A stretch of DNA of 64,000 bases, taken from positions 426,876,138-426,940,137 of the forward strand of contig OY728120.1 of assembly GCA_963277665.1 (NCBI GenBank). Direction: 5' to 3'. How positions within the stretch are numbered: position 1 is the first letter of the stretch; each line of letters opens with the position of its first letter. Origin of the DNA: Viscum album. Taxonomy: Eukaryota > Streptophyta > Magnoliopsida > Santalales > Viscaceae. The notes beneath the pieces are model-generated. The model was not told the DNA's origin. It was given only the letters and a program-made list of their open reading frames with translations, and did no database searches. Positions 48,325 through 57,959 of this stretch are shown in pieces. The position numbers and the translations under genes are program-made.

Positions 48325-48805
48325 GATTATTATCTAATGACATCATTTGGGGCATACTATGATGATTTGGAAATTGGTTTTCATAGTGTCCCCACTCCTT
48401 ACAGATGAATCAATATACATTTGAAACCTTTTTCTTACCCTTACAGTCACGCACTTGGTGTCCTTTTTCTCCACACTTATAACAAACTCACATTCCCTTC
48501 TGGAATGTTCTAAGGTGTTTCTTCCCATAGTTATCACATATTGGAAATTTCCTCTTTTCCCTCATCCCTTCATCCATCATTCTCTCTTCCATCCTTTTCT
48601 TCTCTTTCTTCCCTTCAAATCCATTAGACTCATAGAATTCTTTACTTATCTTATTAACACATGATACTATTTCATCATATGTTGAGAACACATGGGAGAC
48701 TATTTCCCTTTTAAATGTTGGATTAATACAGTGAAATATATGATCCATCTTACTCTTTGGATCATACGTATTTATGGAGTTCATATTCCTTCTACTGGGC
48801 GCCAT
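48325..48805 (-). pseudogene. gag with zinc knuckles, right unit
   Basis: The same short gag as at 41993-42511. From ATG 48805: MAPSRRNMNSINTYDPKSK, then the helical stretch, a Glu/Lys/Arg linker and PICDNYGKKH. A stop/frameshift at about 48490 precedes an intact first knuckle CYKCGEKGHQVRDC and a damaged second one (FICKEWGHYENQF). The two units therefore preserve opposite knuckles, which shows the ancestral gag had two, and each copy decayed independently. Confidence 0.8.
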
Positions 48806-49292
48806 TTCTTTACAATAGCATAAACTAGGTTATTTTATAAATTGCAATGAATAATTCCAAACTTGAAAAATACTTAATTTAAATTGAACGGTTTATGGAT
48901 ATAATCCATAAACATAAAAAATGTTTTCTTTGAGTAAGTATATACTCATTAACCCTTCATAATGGTCTGTAAAAAAATAAGATTTATCCTAAGGAAATCC
49001 CCCGTGAGTGTCGTAACCAAGAGTGCAGCAAGGACCATTGTCGTGCACCAGTTCCTATTCGAGTCTAGCTCAAAGCGGGGTTTTCAGGTTTTACCCCTAG
49101 GTACATCTGTGCCAGAGCCGCCTCTACATGATCATAACCAGACAGTGATGTATTGCTCGTAAAACTCACAAAATATCTATAATACCAAAATTATAGGATG
49201 TTCTTCTATACTAATCCTCAATGTTTATCTTAGGTCTAAGTGTTCTAATCGGATTTTATCTAAATATAGCATCCAAGTTTAGTACTAAACTG

Positions 49293-49304
49293 CCTCTGAT
49301 ACCA
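49293..49304 (-). other. Initiator tRNA-Met primer site, right unit
   Basis: Minus strand TGGTATCAGAGGC, 2 nt inside LTR C. Confidence 0.9.
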
Positions 49305-49306
49305 AC

Positions 49307-52300
49307 TGTAACACCCCGACCCCAGTTACCCAGAGTCGGTGCACTATTACGTAGCATTGGCATGATCAGAAAGATCAACTCTCGAAAGACTGATTAGTTT
49401 AGTAGCCTTGAAACACTAGATACATTCATAAGGTTTACATTACATCATAAAGTAATACAAACCTACAACAACATCTGTTTTCATATCCCCTCATAATATC
49501 ACTACAGGTCATTCATAATATATTTCTTCACATCCTGGAAGAATTAAAACATTGAAAGGGGTGATCTCAGATGCTCAGTAAGGATAACAATATAGTGGAA
49601 GATTTCATAAATAAACATAAGCATTTAAGATAATGTATAACTAAAACAAAAGCCTTTTACACATGAACTTCAACATAATATTCAAAATGTTAAATGAGAT
49701 AATACCATTTACTTATTCACATGGATATTCTACTGGTCGAATAACCACATTAAATATCAATAACCACTTTCATAATGATGGAATTCATAATTCGAGACTA
49801 TCATAACCATGTAGCCAAGGCCTCGTGCCAAGACTACAAAAAATATATTGTCAAGGCCTTGTGAGAAGACACTAGTTTGTCTCATGAGACCTGCCGATGC
49901 ATTTTTTAGAAGATACTTACGTTTAAAATTTCTCAAATATACTCCAGTGTTTTTCTAAAAACATTATGCAAGCTTCTGAAAACAAAATAACTAATTCTGA
50001 GACTACTTGACTAATTACAGGTCATGATGGGTCCATGACCAATCCCTTCCTGTCTACCACACTCGAGGGTCGGGATTTCTATAAACATTTTTAATCTTGA
50101 TTTAAAAATGATTACATTTTCACTGGATTATCATATGTTTGAGAGAAATATATCTTTTTTGAAATCATTTAAAAATCACATAATTATAAAAGAAAACCAT
50201 TGGAATAAACGTAAAAGTCAAAGGGGTTTATACAACGTATAAAAGAAACTTGTGTATAAAACAAAATATGCCTCAATGAAAGGAGATTGAGATAAAGTCC
50301 CTTACAAAGATCATTTTTTTAAAATAAAATAGATCTATTAAGTGCATTCACTATAAGTACACATAAATAAATTACAAATACATGATAGCACATAATAATA
50401 TCATGAAATAATTTGAAAGTAGGTGATTAACCCAAAGAATGGAAATTGGGTTAAGAAGTTCCCTTAAAAATATCATTTTTTAAATAAAATAGATCTATTA
50501 TGTGTATTCACTATAAGTACACATAAATAAAGTACATGTACAATATAGGACATAATAATCTCATGACATAATTTGAAAGTAGGAGATTAACCCAATGAAT
50601 AGAAATTGGGTTAAGAAGTTCCCCTAAAAAGATCATTTTTTAAATAAAATAGATCTATTATGTGTATTCACTATAGTAACACATAAAGAAAGTACAAATA
50701 CAAGATATGACATAATAATATCATGACATAATTTGAAATTAGGATATTAACCCAAAGAATTGAAATTGGGTTAAGAAGTTCCCTTACCTCGTGTCCGACT
50801 TTACTCGATCGTTCTTTAAACTCCTAAATAATAAACTATAGTTAATTTATATTTTCTAGATAACCTTTTCCATGATCATTACTCCTTTTATATCACTTAT
50901 TACCATGTTATGAACATTATGTATTTATTTAAGTTAATAACAGTCATTTTGACGATCTTTGGTACTTGAGTCAAAAATGAACATCTTATAATTCCAAGTT
51001 GTTCATGTGGTAAAATATCCATTATATCCAGAATTATATTCATGATGTAGATATCATATATATCATATATATCCAGTATATACATGCATTTATAATATTA
51101 CATAACATTTAGAGGTAAGAAATTAAATGCACCTTTCATGGAGACGTTAAGTCGTACGTACGCATGAACGCTACTTTCATTTATATTTTGTATTTAATGG
51201 AATGACATTATAATTATATAAAGTCAAAATATAATTCCAGTATAATATAATGTATAATACCATTTACTCCATCCTTTATACATCCCACATATGGCATTAA
51301 TGATTCAAATGACTTTGAGGGGGAGGTAGTCCGCACTTCCTAAAATAAAGATATCGCGTTTACCCATAATGGAAACCATAAAGGTATGAAACAAATGAAA
51401 AATAAAGAAGCTTAAGTAAAAGTTAAACATATTATATATCATATATAAATATAGTGACATCTTAATGGCCACCTTTGAAGGTGTTATATGAGTGTTGAAC
51501 AATAATCGTTTCGTGAGGCAGAAATTTGCCATCCACAGAAACAGTATGTTCTTTAACCATTAGATGTAGGTGTGTGTAATTTTAGCTCTAATACTTATTA
51601 TAACAACAACCTTGTATATTTAGGATACTGTTGTTGTTACAAAAGAAATGTCTAAAAATAGTTTAGGGAGTTGGAGAAGCAAAATAATACATAAGAACAC
51701 AAGAGAAAACACTACCTTTAAAACGGGTAACTCTTTTTGATTTGAGCTCAAAGGCTTCCTTGGGAAGCCTTCTTCCAAATTTGGGGCTTCTAGGATTAAT
51801 TTTGGGATTTGGAGAGAAAAAATGGGTAGGGGTTGGTCGAGAAAAAGGCTTGAGAGGTGTGGGTAAGGTGGTAGAGGTGGGGGCCTTTTATAAGAGGAGA
51901 GGAGGGGAACTCTTGGAAAGTTATAAAAGGTTACATTATTATAAAATGATTTTCGGATTTAAAAGGTCCAAAATTATATATTTCGAGGATAGGGTGATAA
52001 GAGTTCTAAATCCACACATCCAATTTGTTTTTGACATGTGTAGGTCTTAGATTTTACATTATCTTTTCAGTTTATTTAAATCGTTAAATAATGAGGTAAT
52101 CGATGCATCATCATGGTGTCATAAATAATTTAATGTCTTTATTGTCTAAAAATTATAAAACAAATATCATGATGTAGGAAATCCTTTTAGCTTTCCAATG
52201 AATATTTATAGTAGAAAATTTAACTTATATAACACCATGTAATAATTGTTTTAGTAAAACAACTCATGTTTGTGACAATTTTATTTTTACTTTTAATAAA

Positions 52301-53253
52301 AAGTTATTATTGTCATTTTCTTACCCAAGTGGCTCCATGTGGTCCCCAAGTTGACCTATGGATTTTCTTGGTCGGCCATGACTCATCAAATAATGTTAGG
52401 ACATGTTTAATGGTATTTTTATATGTTTACAATATCATTTTTACCTTAAATTTCACTAATTACCTTTATTCGTGATTAATTAAACATAAAAGTTACTATT
52501 CACCAAAAAAATCATTTTAATCCCATTGAACCACATTTTACTTTTTAATGACAACCATGTATGTCGTATTTTTGAAAATCAAATCACAGAAGTGGTAATG
52601 TATCATTTAAACGAAAAATCAGTTGTTTAACTACCACTTAGTGGTTTCACTATTCATCAAAAATTGAAGTTTTTCAGATCAATGCCAAAATATCACCCTA
52701 AGCTATAATTGATATTCAGAATTAAAAAATGATGTCTATTTTGCAAAATTACAAACATATAGGTTTCGTTAATTAATTTTATAATTAATTCCTGTAGTCA
52801 CAACAAATAGCGTGTTTTTAAGAAACAATATATATCAAAAGATTGACAATTGTTTATGTCCAATTTCAAAGTGAAATTAATTATAATGAACACCATTGGA
52901 TAAAATGGTAAAAATATATTCTAATTATACTTTAAAACCACTCAATAGTATAATTTATCACTATAAATTATTTTTATAAAAAAATTTGTTTTTAAGAATT
53001 TTTCACTATTCATAAAAAATTGGAAGTTCTCAGAAAAATACCAAAAATTCAACTTTTTATAATTTCTATATTATGAATCCAAAAATGTAGTCCATTTTGG
53101 AATATAAAACATATCTAATTTCAAAATGTGGGTATCACTATTCATAATGTCTATTTTGATTGGTCTCGGTATTTTAGAATCTCGAATTTCCGTACAATGC
53201 AAGCTATTGCATTATTGAAAGAGAAGCATATCATGGATGCTCGAGGTGTTATA
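49307..53253 (-). repeat. LTR C (5' LTR of the array)
   Basis: 3947 bp. Starts (plus strand) TGTAACACCCCGACC and ends GGTGTTATA, the terminal CA changed to TA. A clean initiator-Met primer site follows on the minus strand. It is the outermost right LTR, abutting GTTGG. Confidence 0.9.
50297..50785. repeat. Three tandem 160 bp units in LTR C
   Basis: Same unit, copy number and offset as in LTRs A and B. Confidence 0.85.
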
Positions 53254-53258
53254 GTTGG
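53254..53258. other. Target-site duplication GTTGG, right
   Basis: Identical to 36708-36712; follows the outer end of LTR C (GGTGTTATA). Confidence 0.9.
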
Positions 53259-55303
53259 ATCCATTGGAACCCCCTTAGTATGGCCTTGATTCCACTTGAG
53301 TAGTTTTTCTTGATTTCTGTTCTAGAGCGAGTTATTGGGGTTTCAGTGGTTTTCATTCTTTTTTAGATCTACCATGTTTTAGAACTAATTGGAGGATGTT
53401 ATCAGAGGAGTATCATCATACGAGTCTCAGGTAGGTGGTGCATACCTTCTTTTTTGTTTTTGCAGATTTTTGGGTGATGTGGCCTATGATGCATTTTCAG
53501 GTATTTTGAGTGTGACCCTATTTTATCTATTATTACCTATTTATCTTATAATTGACCTATGGGATGCCTTTGGGTATGCCCTATTACCTGTGTTGCATGA
53601 GTGGGGCTTGGTGAGTGGCCGATTCTCATTGGGGAATTTTGTCCAAGGGCGCCAAAATGGTATTAATTGAATTGTATTTTTAGAAACTGTCGAGTTTAGT
53701 TCACTGAACCTTGATATGAATTATTAGAGGCTCTCAGGACCTCAGTGCTGGTATGGGACAACAAATTGCTAATATAATTCAACTGTTTCATTGTCTTTCC
53801 TGTTTAATGTTTCCATTGTGATTATATATGTGATGTGTGATATTCCATATGTTGGAACATTCAGGATCTGCTAGGCATGACTTGGGTATTATTGAGTGAT
53901 GTTGATCACAGGTTGGGCTTGTACTGGGTTATGTTGGGTGGTTCTGACCACAGGATTGGGCATCATGAGCATTGGTTTGAGGCTGGATGACTGTCAGGTT
54001 GGGCATGGCCCGGGTTACTGGGATGGCGAGACCATCAGACTTGAGCGGCATGGTCATAGGGACACAAGGTGTCAAAGGTGTTGTGGCTTTGGTACTATTT
54101 TTCTGATTATCTTTCACCCAGAAACTTTGAGTAGTGTGCACACAGAGAGACTCTGTGATGAGGTGGTTTTGACCACTCATGGGGGTAGAGGCCCCCATTA
54201 GTTGCAGTTTAGGGACTTTTGGTTTGGGGGTGCTTGTCTTAGGAAGCCACATGGAAGGTGAGGAGCCTTCAGGGGATAGCATTTAGGCTATCGGGTTGGG
54301 GGCAGAGGCTCGCCATTATTTGAGGGCAGATATCACTGTCCCTCCGGATACCTTGCTTTGAGGGAACACTTCGCTGTCCCTCCGGCTACATTATTTGCAG
54401 GAAGAAATCACTGTCCCTTTGGTTACTTATTGAGGACAATAATTGTTGTTCCTCCGGGTTACTATTTCTCAAGCATGCCTTCGGGACATCGGTACTTGAG
54501 ACACACGGTGTGTGGGGGAACATGGTGCTAGGTTATATGACATAGATTCTAGTGTTGGGTAAAGAAGGTGACACTCTATGGTGGCTGCTGAGCACCAGTG
54601 GAGTTTTTGTTTATTTGTGCATCGTTCTGTTTATTGCTTACCTGATAAATGCATGACTACTTAAACAGTTATATTAGGTGCACACCATTGGGTGGTATCC
54701 TACTAAGATTCACCTCAAACCCTGAATGGGACCTTCAGGACACGTGAAGACATTATGGATTTATATGCGTGAAAGAGGCCAGCTTCAGGAGCTGGGCTGT
54801 TTTAGCTGTTTCATAGAGATGGTATGGACCTTGAGCTCTTTCCTAGCGGGAGTTACTTTGTTTTCCTTACATTCCGGTATCAACATTCTTACATGCTTCA
54901 TAGATACTGTTGGTTAGCCATTGGGGCCTTTACATATGGATATGTATGACCTCTTTTTGATACATGTTGGTTGTTCAGTGGTAGTTACAAGTGATCAGCA
55001 TGTTGTTGTGTTTACTTTCCATTGTTGTTGTTTATATTTATTGCTTCCGATGTTTATCGATATTGAATGTGCTTCTGCTATGCGGGTCTGGTTCGAGTCT
55101 GCTGAGTTGTTCACTATAGTTTTATTATTATAATTGGACCAGTTACATTATTATCCTCTGAGAGGGTATATCCTCCCCACTATACCTAAAAATACCATAA
55201 CTACTAGTTGGCAGCCTTTGACGTTCGGGGAGGTGCACCTATGGTAGTAACACCCGACCCGTTTAGCACTGTTCGGGTGGATATTTGGGTCCAGGCCATT
55301 ACA
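53259..55303. other. Right part of the solo LTR
   Basis: Less AT-rich than its surroundings. It includes duplicated phrases around GATCACAGGTTGGGCTTG (53910) and CTGACCACAGGATTGGGC (53945), and the TGTCCCTCCGG repeats below. Open frames on both strands have no retroelement motif, consistent with LTR sequence. Confidence 0.6.
54320..54480 (+). repeat. TGTCCCTCCGG repeats in the solo LTR
   Basis: Four degenerate units of 35-50 bp, each with ATCACTGTCCCTCCGG followed by TAC and a TTATTTG-type spacer, decaying rightwards (CTGTCCCTTTGG, GTTGTTCCTCCGG). Confidence 0.7.
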
Positions 55304-55521
55304 ATTCATATGACATCTTTCCCATGTAGGTTTTCCCACTTCAAATAGTTAGTTATTCTATTTGGCTTGAAAAAATCTCTAAGGATATTCATATCACTTA
55401 TGAGCAATGTGTTACATAGATACCTTGACTCATTTTTCAAGGTTTTTATGGATGACATCCTGGTTTACTCTAGAATAGAATAAAAGCATGGTTAGTATTT
55501 GAGTATTGTCCTGGGCATGAT
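55304..55521 (+). pseudogene. Gypsy RT C-terminal fragment, continuation of the RT at 35690-36046
   Basis: Resumes after the 19.3 kb insertion with the segment that normally precedes the RT active site. A degenerate TSFP-RFSHF (55315-55345) stands for TAFRTRYGHYEF. It is followed by a frameshifted SIWLEKISKDI and then KVFMDDILVYSRIE (55440-55480), which contains the catalytic FMDD motif. It stops at 55521, where the right Tat/Ogre LTR begins with TGTTGACGC. Removing both insertions gives a collinear RT in the order expected for gypsy. Confidence 0.85.
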
Positions 55522-55671
55522 TGTTGACGCTCCTTTTTCATCACAGAGTCCAAAGGAATGTAAAGGGAAATGACTTAGCACAAATTGATTAATCCTTTGA
55601 AGAAAATATCAAAAATCAACAAAGGGATGAATAAGGAGAAGATTGACCATAAGTTGCACAAGTTTCCTCAT

Positions 55672-56215
55672 AGTCACGCAAGTCCACTTGTGCGACGCAT
55701 TATGGTCATGCAAGTGACTTGCGCGACCTATGTGATAACCGCCCGGGGTCTTCTTCTGCCTATAAATAGACTCTGTGGGCCCCCCATTCGGGGAGCATTT
55801 TTTTCTAGAAACTCAGATTTGAGCTCCCGGTGCCCTAGTCTCTTCTCAAAGCTTCTTAAGCACTTATAAGGTAATTTATTAACTAGAACGGAAGATCTAA
55901 AGAGGGGGAGGAAGGCCTAAGTGTTGAAACTCATCAACACTTGCGTGCCTGAGTGGTCAACCCTTAAGGGAAAAGTCCACACGTGCGCGCCGCCTTACTC
56001 CTTCAATAGAACTTGTGAGCCCCTCTTCTGGAAGAACCTCAAGGGGATTCTAAAGGCTTTAATGAAGAGTCGCTCATGTATTACCCTACTGGTTAACCGT
56101 CGCGCAAGTACACCTTGTGTCGTGCAGGCATACCTGCGCGACCAGGACTTTCGCACCCATGCAGTACCTGTGCGCCTGCCAGGACTTGCGCGCCCCTGCC
56201 TTTTTAGGTGCCCTT
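55672..56215 (+). repeat. TTGCGCGAC-type repeats around the LTR promoter
   Basis: At least eight copies of a CpG-rich 9-12 bp core lie on both sides of the TATA box: CTTGTGCGACGC, CTTGCGCGACC, GTCGCGCAAG, CTGCGCGACC, ACTTGCGCGCCCC. The left LTR has different repeats (CTACGCAAC/GTAGGTAT types) at the same place. Confidence 0.65.
55761..55770 (+). promoter_or_regulatory. LTR TATA box (right copy)
   Basis: TATAAATAGA in the context TGCCTATAAATAGACTC, conserved in the left LTR. The predicted start lies near 55790-55800. Confidence 0.75.
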
Positions 56216-56429
56216 CTTTCCCATTTCACCCCTCTTAATCCATTTCACCTTTCCTATTCAAGACTTAGTCTTCAAGACACTTTTCAAATCCATTTATGGA
56301 ATGATTTATTGATTTGACTTCATTATCTGAAAGGAATTCTATGGAATATCTCTCAAAACCTAGTGATTTACACATCTTTATATCACTAATGATTGAGATT
56401 TCATTCATTAAACCTCATCCTTTAAGTTG

Positions 56430-56865
56430 AGAGAATCCTTAACCTGGGTCTCCTTTTTAGGAATAATCCCCAGTCATAAGTCCTCTAATTTGGGCATCCT
56501 CATTAGGAGTAAGCACCAATTCTTAAAGTTCCCAAATCTGGGAATCCTCCTTATGGGTAAGCCCCAGTCCCCTAATTTGGGCATCCTCCTCAGGAGTAAT
56601 CCCCAAACCATAATTCCCTTAACCTGGGACTCCTTTTCAAGAGTAATCCCTAGTCTCAAATATGGGCATCCTCTTCAAGTGTAAACCCCAAGTCCCTTAA
56701 TTTTTCAAATCTCTTATCCTGGGCCTCCTTTTCAGTAATAAGCCATAGTCTTAATTTCTCTTAACCAGTACTAATTTACCTTTGATCTGGGATTCATTTT
56801 CCGGAGTAAAACCCAATCATAAGTTTTCCCCTAATTTGGGCCTCCTTTTCAGGTGTAAGCCCCAA
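56430..56865 (+). repeat. Nine degenerate repeats in LTR R/U5
   Basis: Units of about 41-56 bp on the plan CTGGGNNTCCTNTTCAGGAGTAANCCCC, starting near 56444, 56490, 56538, 56578, 56624, 56663, 56720, 56787 and 56837. Related sequence is present in the left LTR near 4450-4870. The minus-strand and plus-strand frames across it are by-products of the periodicity. Confidence 0.75.
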
Positions 56866-57775
56866 GTTAGAGTATTCAAAATCTCCATGAAGCACATATA
56901 CCATTATGGACCATGTTCCTGGATTTCTTCCCTAAATTAAATATTATCCTTAATTTATCTTGGCAGTCATACATATATAAGCCCCACATTATTTATTATG
57001 ATTGCATATTTCATGGCACAATTGTCTAATTTTTACCAATACCTCTTGTTTCTCACACCGAGCACGACTCATTTGAGCTTAAAGTGTAAAAGTAATTGTG
57101 ACATCCTTCTTTGAGACATCAATCATAAACATCATACTCCCTTACTCGAACTACGTGGGTTCTGATTCCTTTTCTAAGAAAATGATACAAAGGTAGCCCG
57201 TCTACGAGTTCGATCCCAACTCTAAAATAATCCATGTCCTTCTGAATGACAATAAACTTCAAGTGCCCCACTGAGTGGCTTTAAAACCAGCATGGTCATC
57301 ATAATGACCAAGAGACTTCTGTATAAATGTGTCAAAGGGTACCATTGACCAAGAATCTCTTATAAATACAGATGATTCTCTATCGATGAAGAACCTAAAA
57401 TACATACATAAGATTCTCTAAATTTATTACATATTTAATCATTGATTGTCAGAGCTGAAGGAAAGCTCATTTTATACTTGGTAATGTAATAAGGATTCAT
57501 GAGCATAACTTAAATCTATAAAGAGAGTCCCAGAGTAGACAATAATTCCCCTAAAAAATGTGTGATGAGTCCGACCTCCCATCCTCTCGACCAATGCAAA
57601 TTCCTAAGCCTCATCAGTCCACAATCTAATGAGCACCTACCTTTGGAAAGTAGGTCTGAATGGATGTGGAATCATTGGATGTTTCCAGTTCTACGAACAA
57701 ACCCGTTAGAAACCAATCGGAATGTTTGAACCTCCCATCAAGGCGGTCACCACCAGATTCCGAGGCAAACAAAAA

Positions 57776-57793
57776 TGGTGAAACCAACGTGAA
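57776..57793 (+). other. Primer binding site (right copy)
   Basis: TGGTGAAACCAACGTGAA, 4 nt after the LTR. It differs from the left copy (TGGTGAACCCGACGTGAA) at C-to-A and G-to-A-like positions, so it is the more mutated version. Confidence 0.65.
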
Positions 57794-57959
57794 ACCTCAA
57801 CCAAGTTAAAATGATGTTTTACCTATTTGTTATGCCCCTATTTAAAACTCAATGAGAGGGCCAAAAAAAATCATTGACATATGTGCTCATCAAATAGATG
57901 TAGTGGCTAAATTTATCTTGATTACGTCTGTTATATCAAACAGGAACTCTTTTCCCAAG

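Larger units (their letters stand above)
36713..53253 (-). mobile_element. Three-LTR tandem gag-only retrotransposon (TR-GAG-like), 16.5 kb
   Basis: Three direct LTRs of 3947-3948 bp (A 36713-40660, B 43010-46956, C 49307-53253) alternate with two internal regions of 2349-2350 bp. On the minus strand each internal region runs initiator-tRNA-Met primer site, gag with zinc knuckles, then non-coding sequence to a polypurine tract next to the following LTR. No protease, RT, RNase H or integrase is present in either. This is the architecture of plant terminal-repeat elements carrying only gag (TR-GAG); movement would need pol from a relative. The outer ends share a perfect GTTGG duplication. The two units differ by many point changes (roughly 5-10% by eye) yet keep the same lengths. 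Confidence 0.9.
36047..55303. mobile_element. Solo-LTR-like element of about 2.7 kb, interrupted by the gag-only array
   Basis: Left terminus TGTAAGAACCCG at 36047 and right terminus AGGCCATTACA ending 55303 form the TGTAA/TTACA inverted ends of an LTR. Flanking 5-mers ATTCC (36042-36046) and ATTCA (55304-55308) match at four of five positions, a decayed target duplication. Without the nested array (36713-53258) it is about 2.7 kb and contains no gag, pol or primer site. It is therefore best read as a solo LTR left by recombination. The LTR strand and family are not resolved. Internal features: CRTGTA-type repeats (36160-36420) and TGTCCCTCCGG repeats (54320-54480). Confidence 0.75.
55522..57771 (+). 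repeat. 5' LTR of right Tat/Ogre-like copy
   Basis: 2250 bp. Starts TGTTGACGCTCC, ends AAACA, followed by AAAA and TGG of the primer site. U3 is only about 240 bp before the TATA box and is crowded with TTGCGCGAC-type repeats. R/U5 is long, with nine GGG-ATCCTC-AGGAGTAA-CCCC units, a TTGTTTCTCACAC block (57049) and a GTGATGAGTCCGACCTCCCA block (57562). All of these are mirrored in the left LTR. Confidence 0.83.

Noticed and set aside
53389..55133. Several 60-117 codon frames with plausible composition
   Set aside because: They sit in the right part of the solo LTR, on both strands, with no conserved domain; treated as chance frames in moderately GC-rich LTR sequence.
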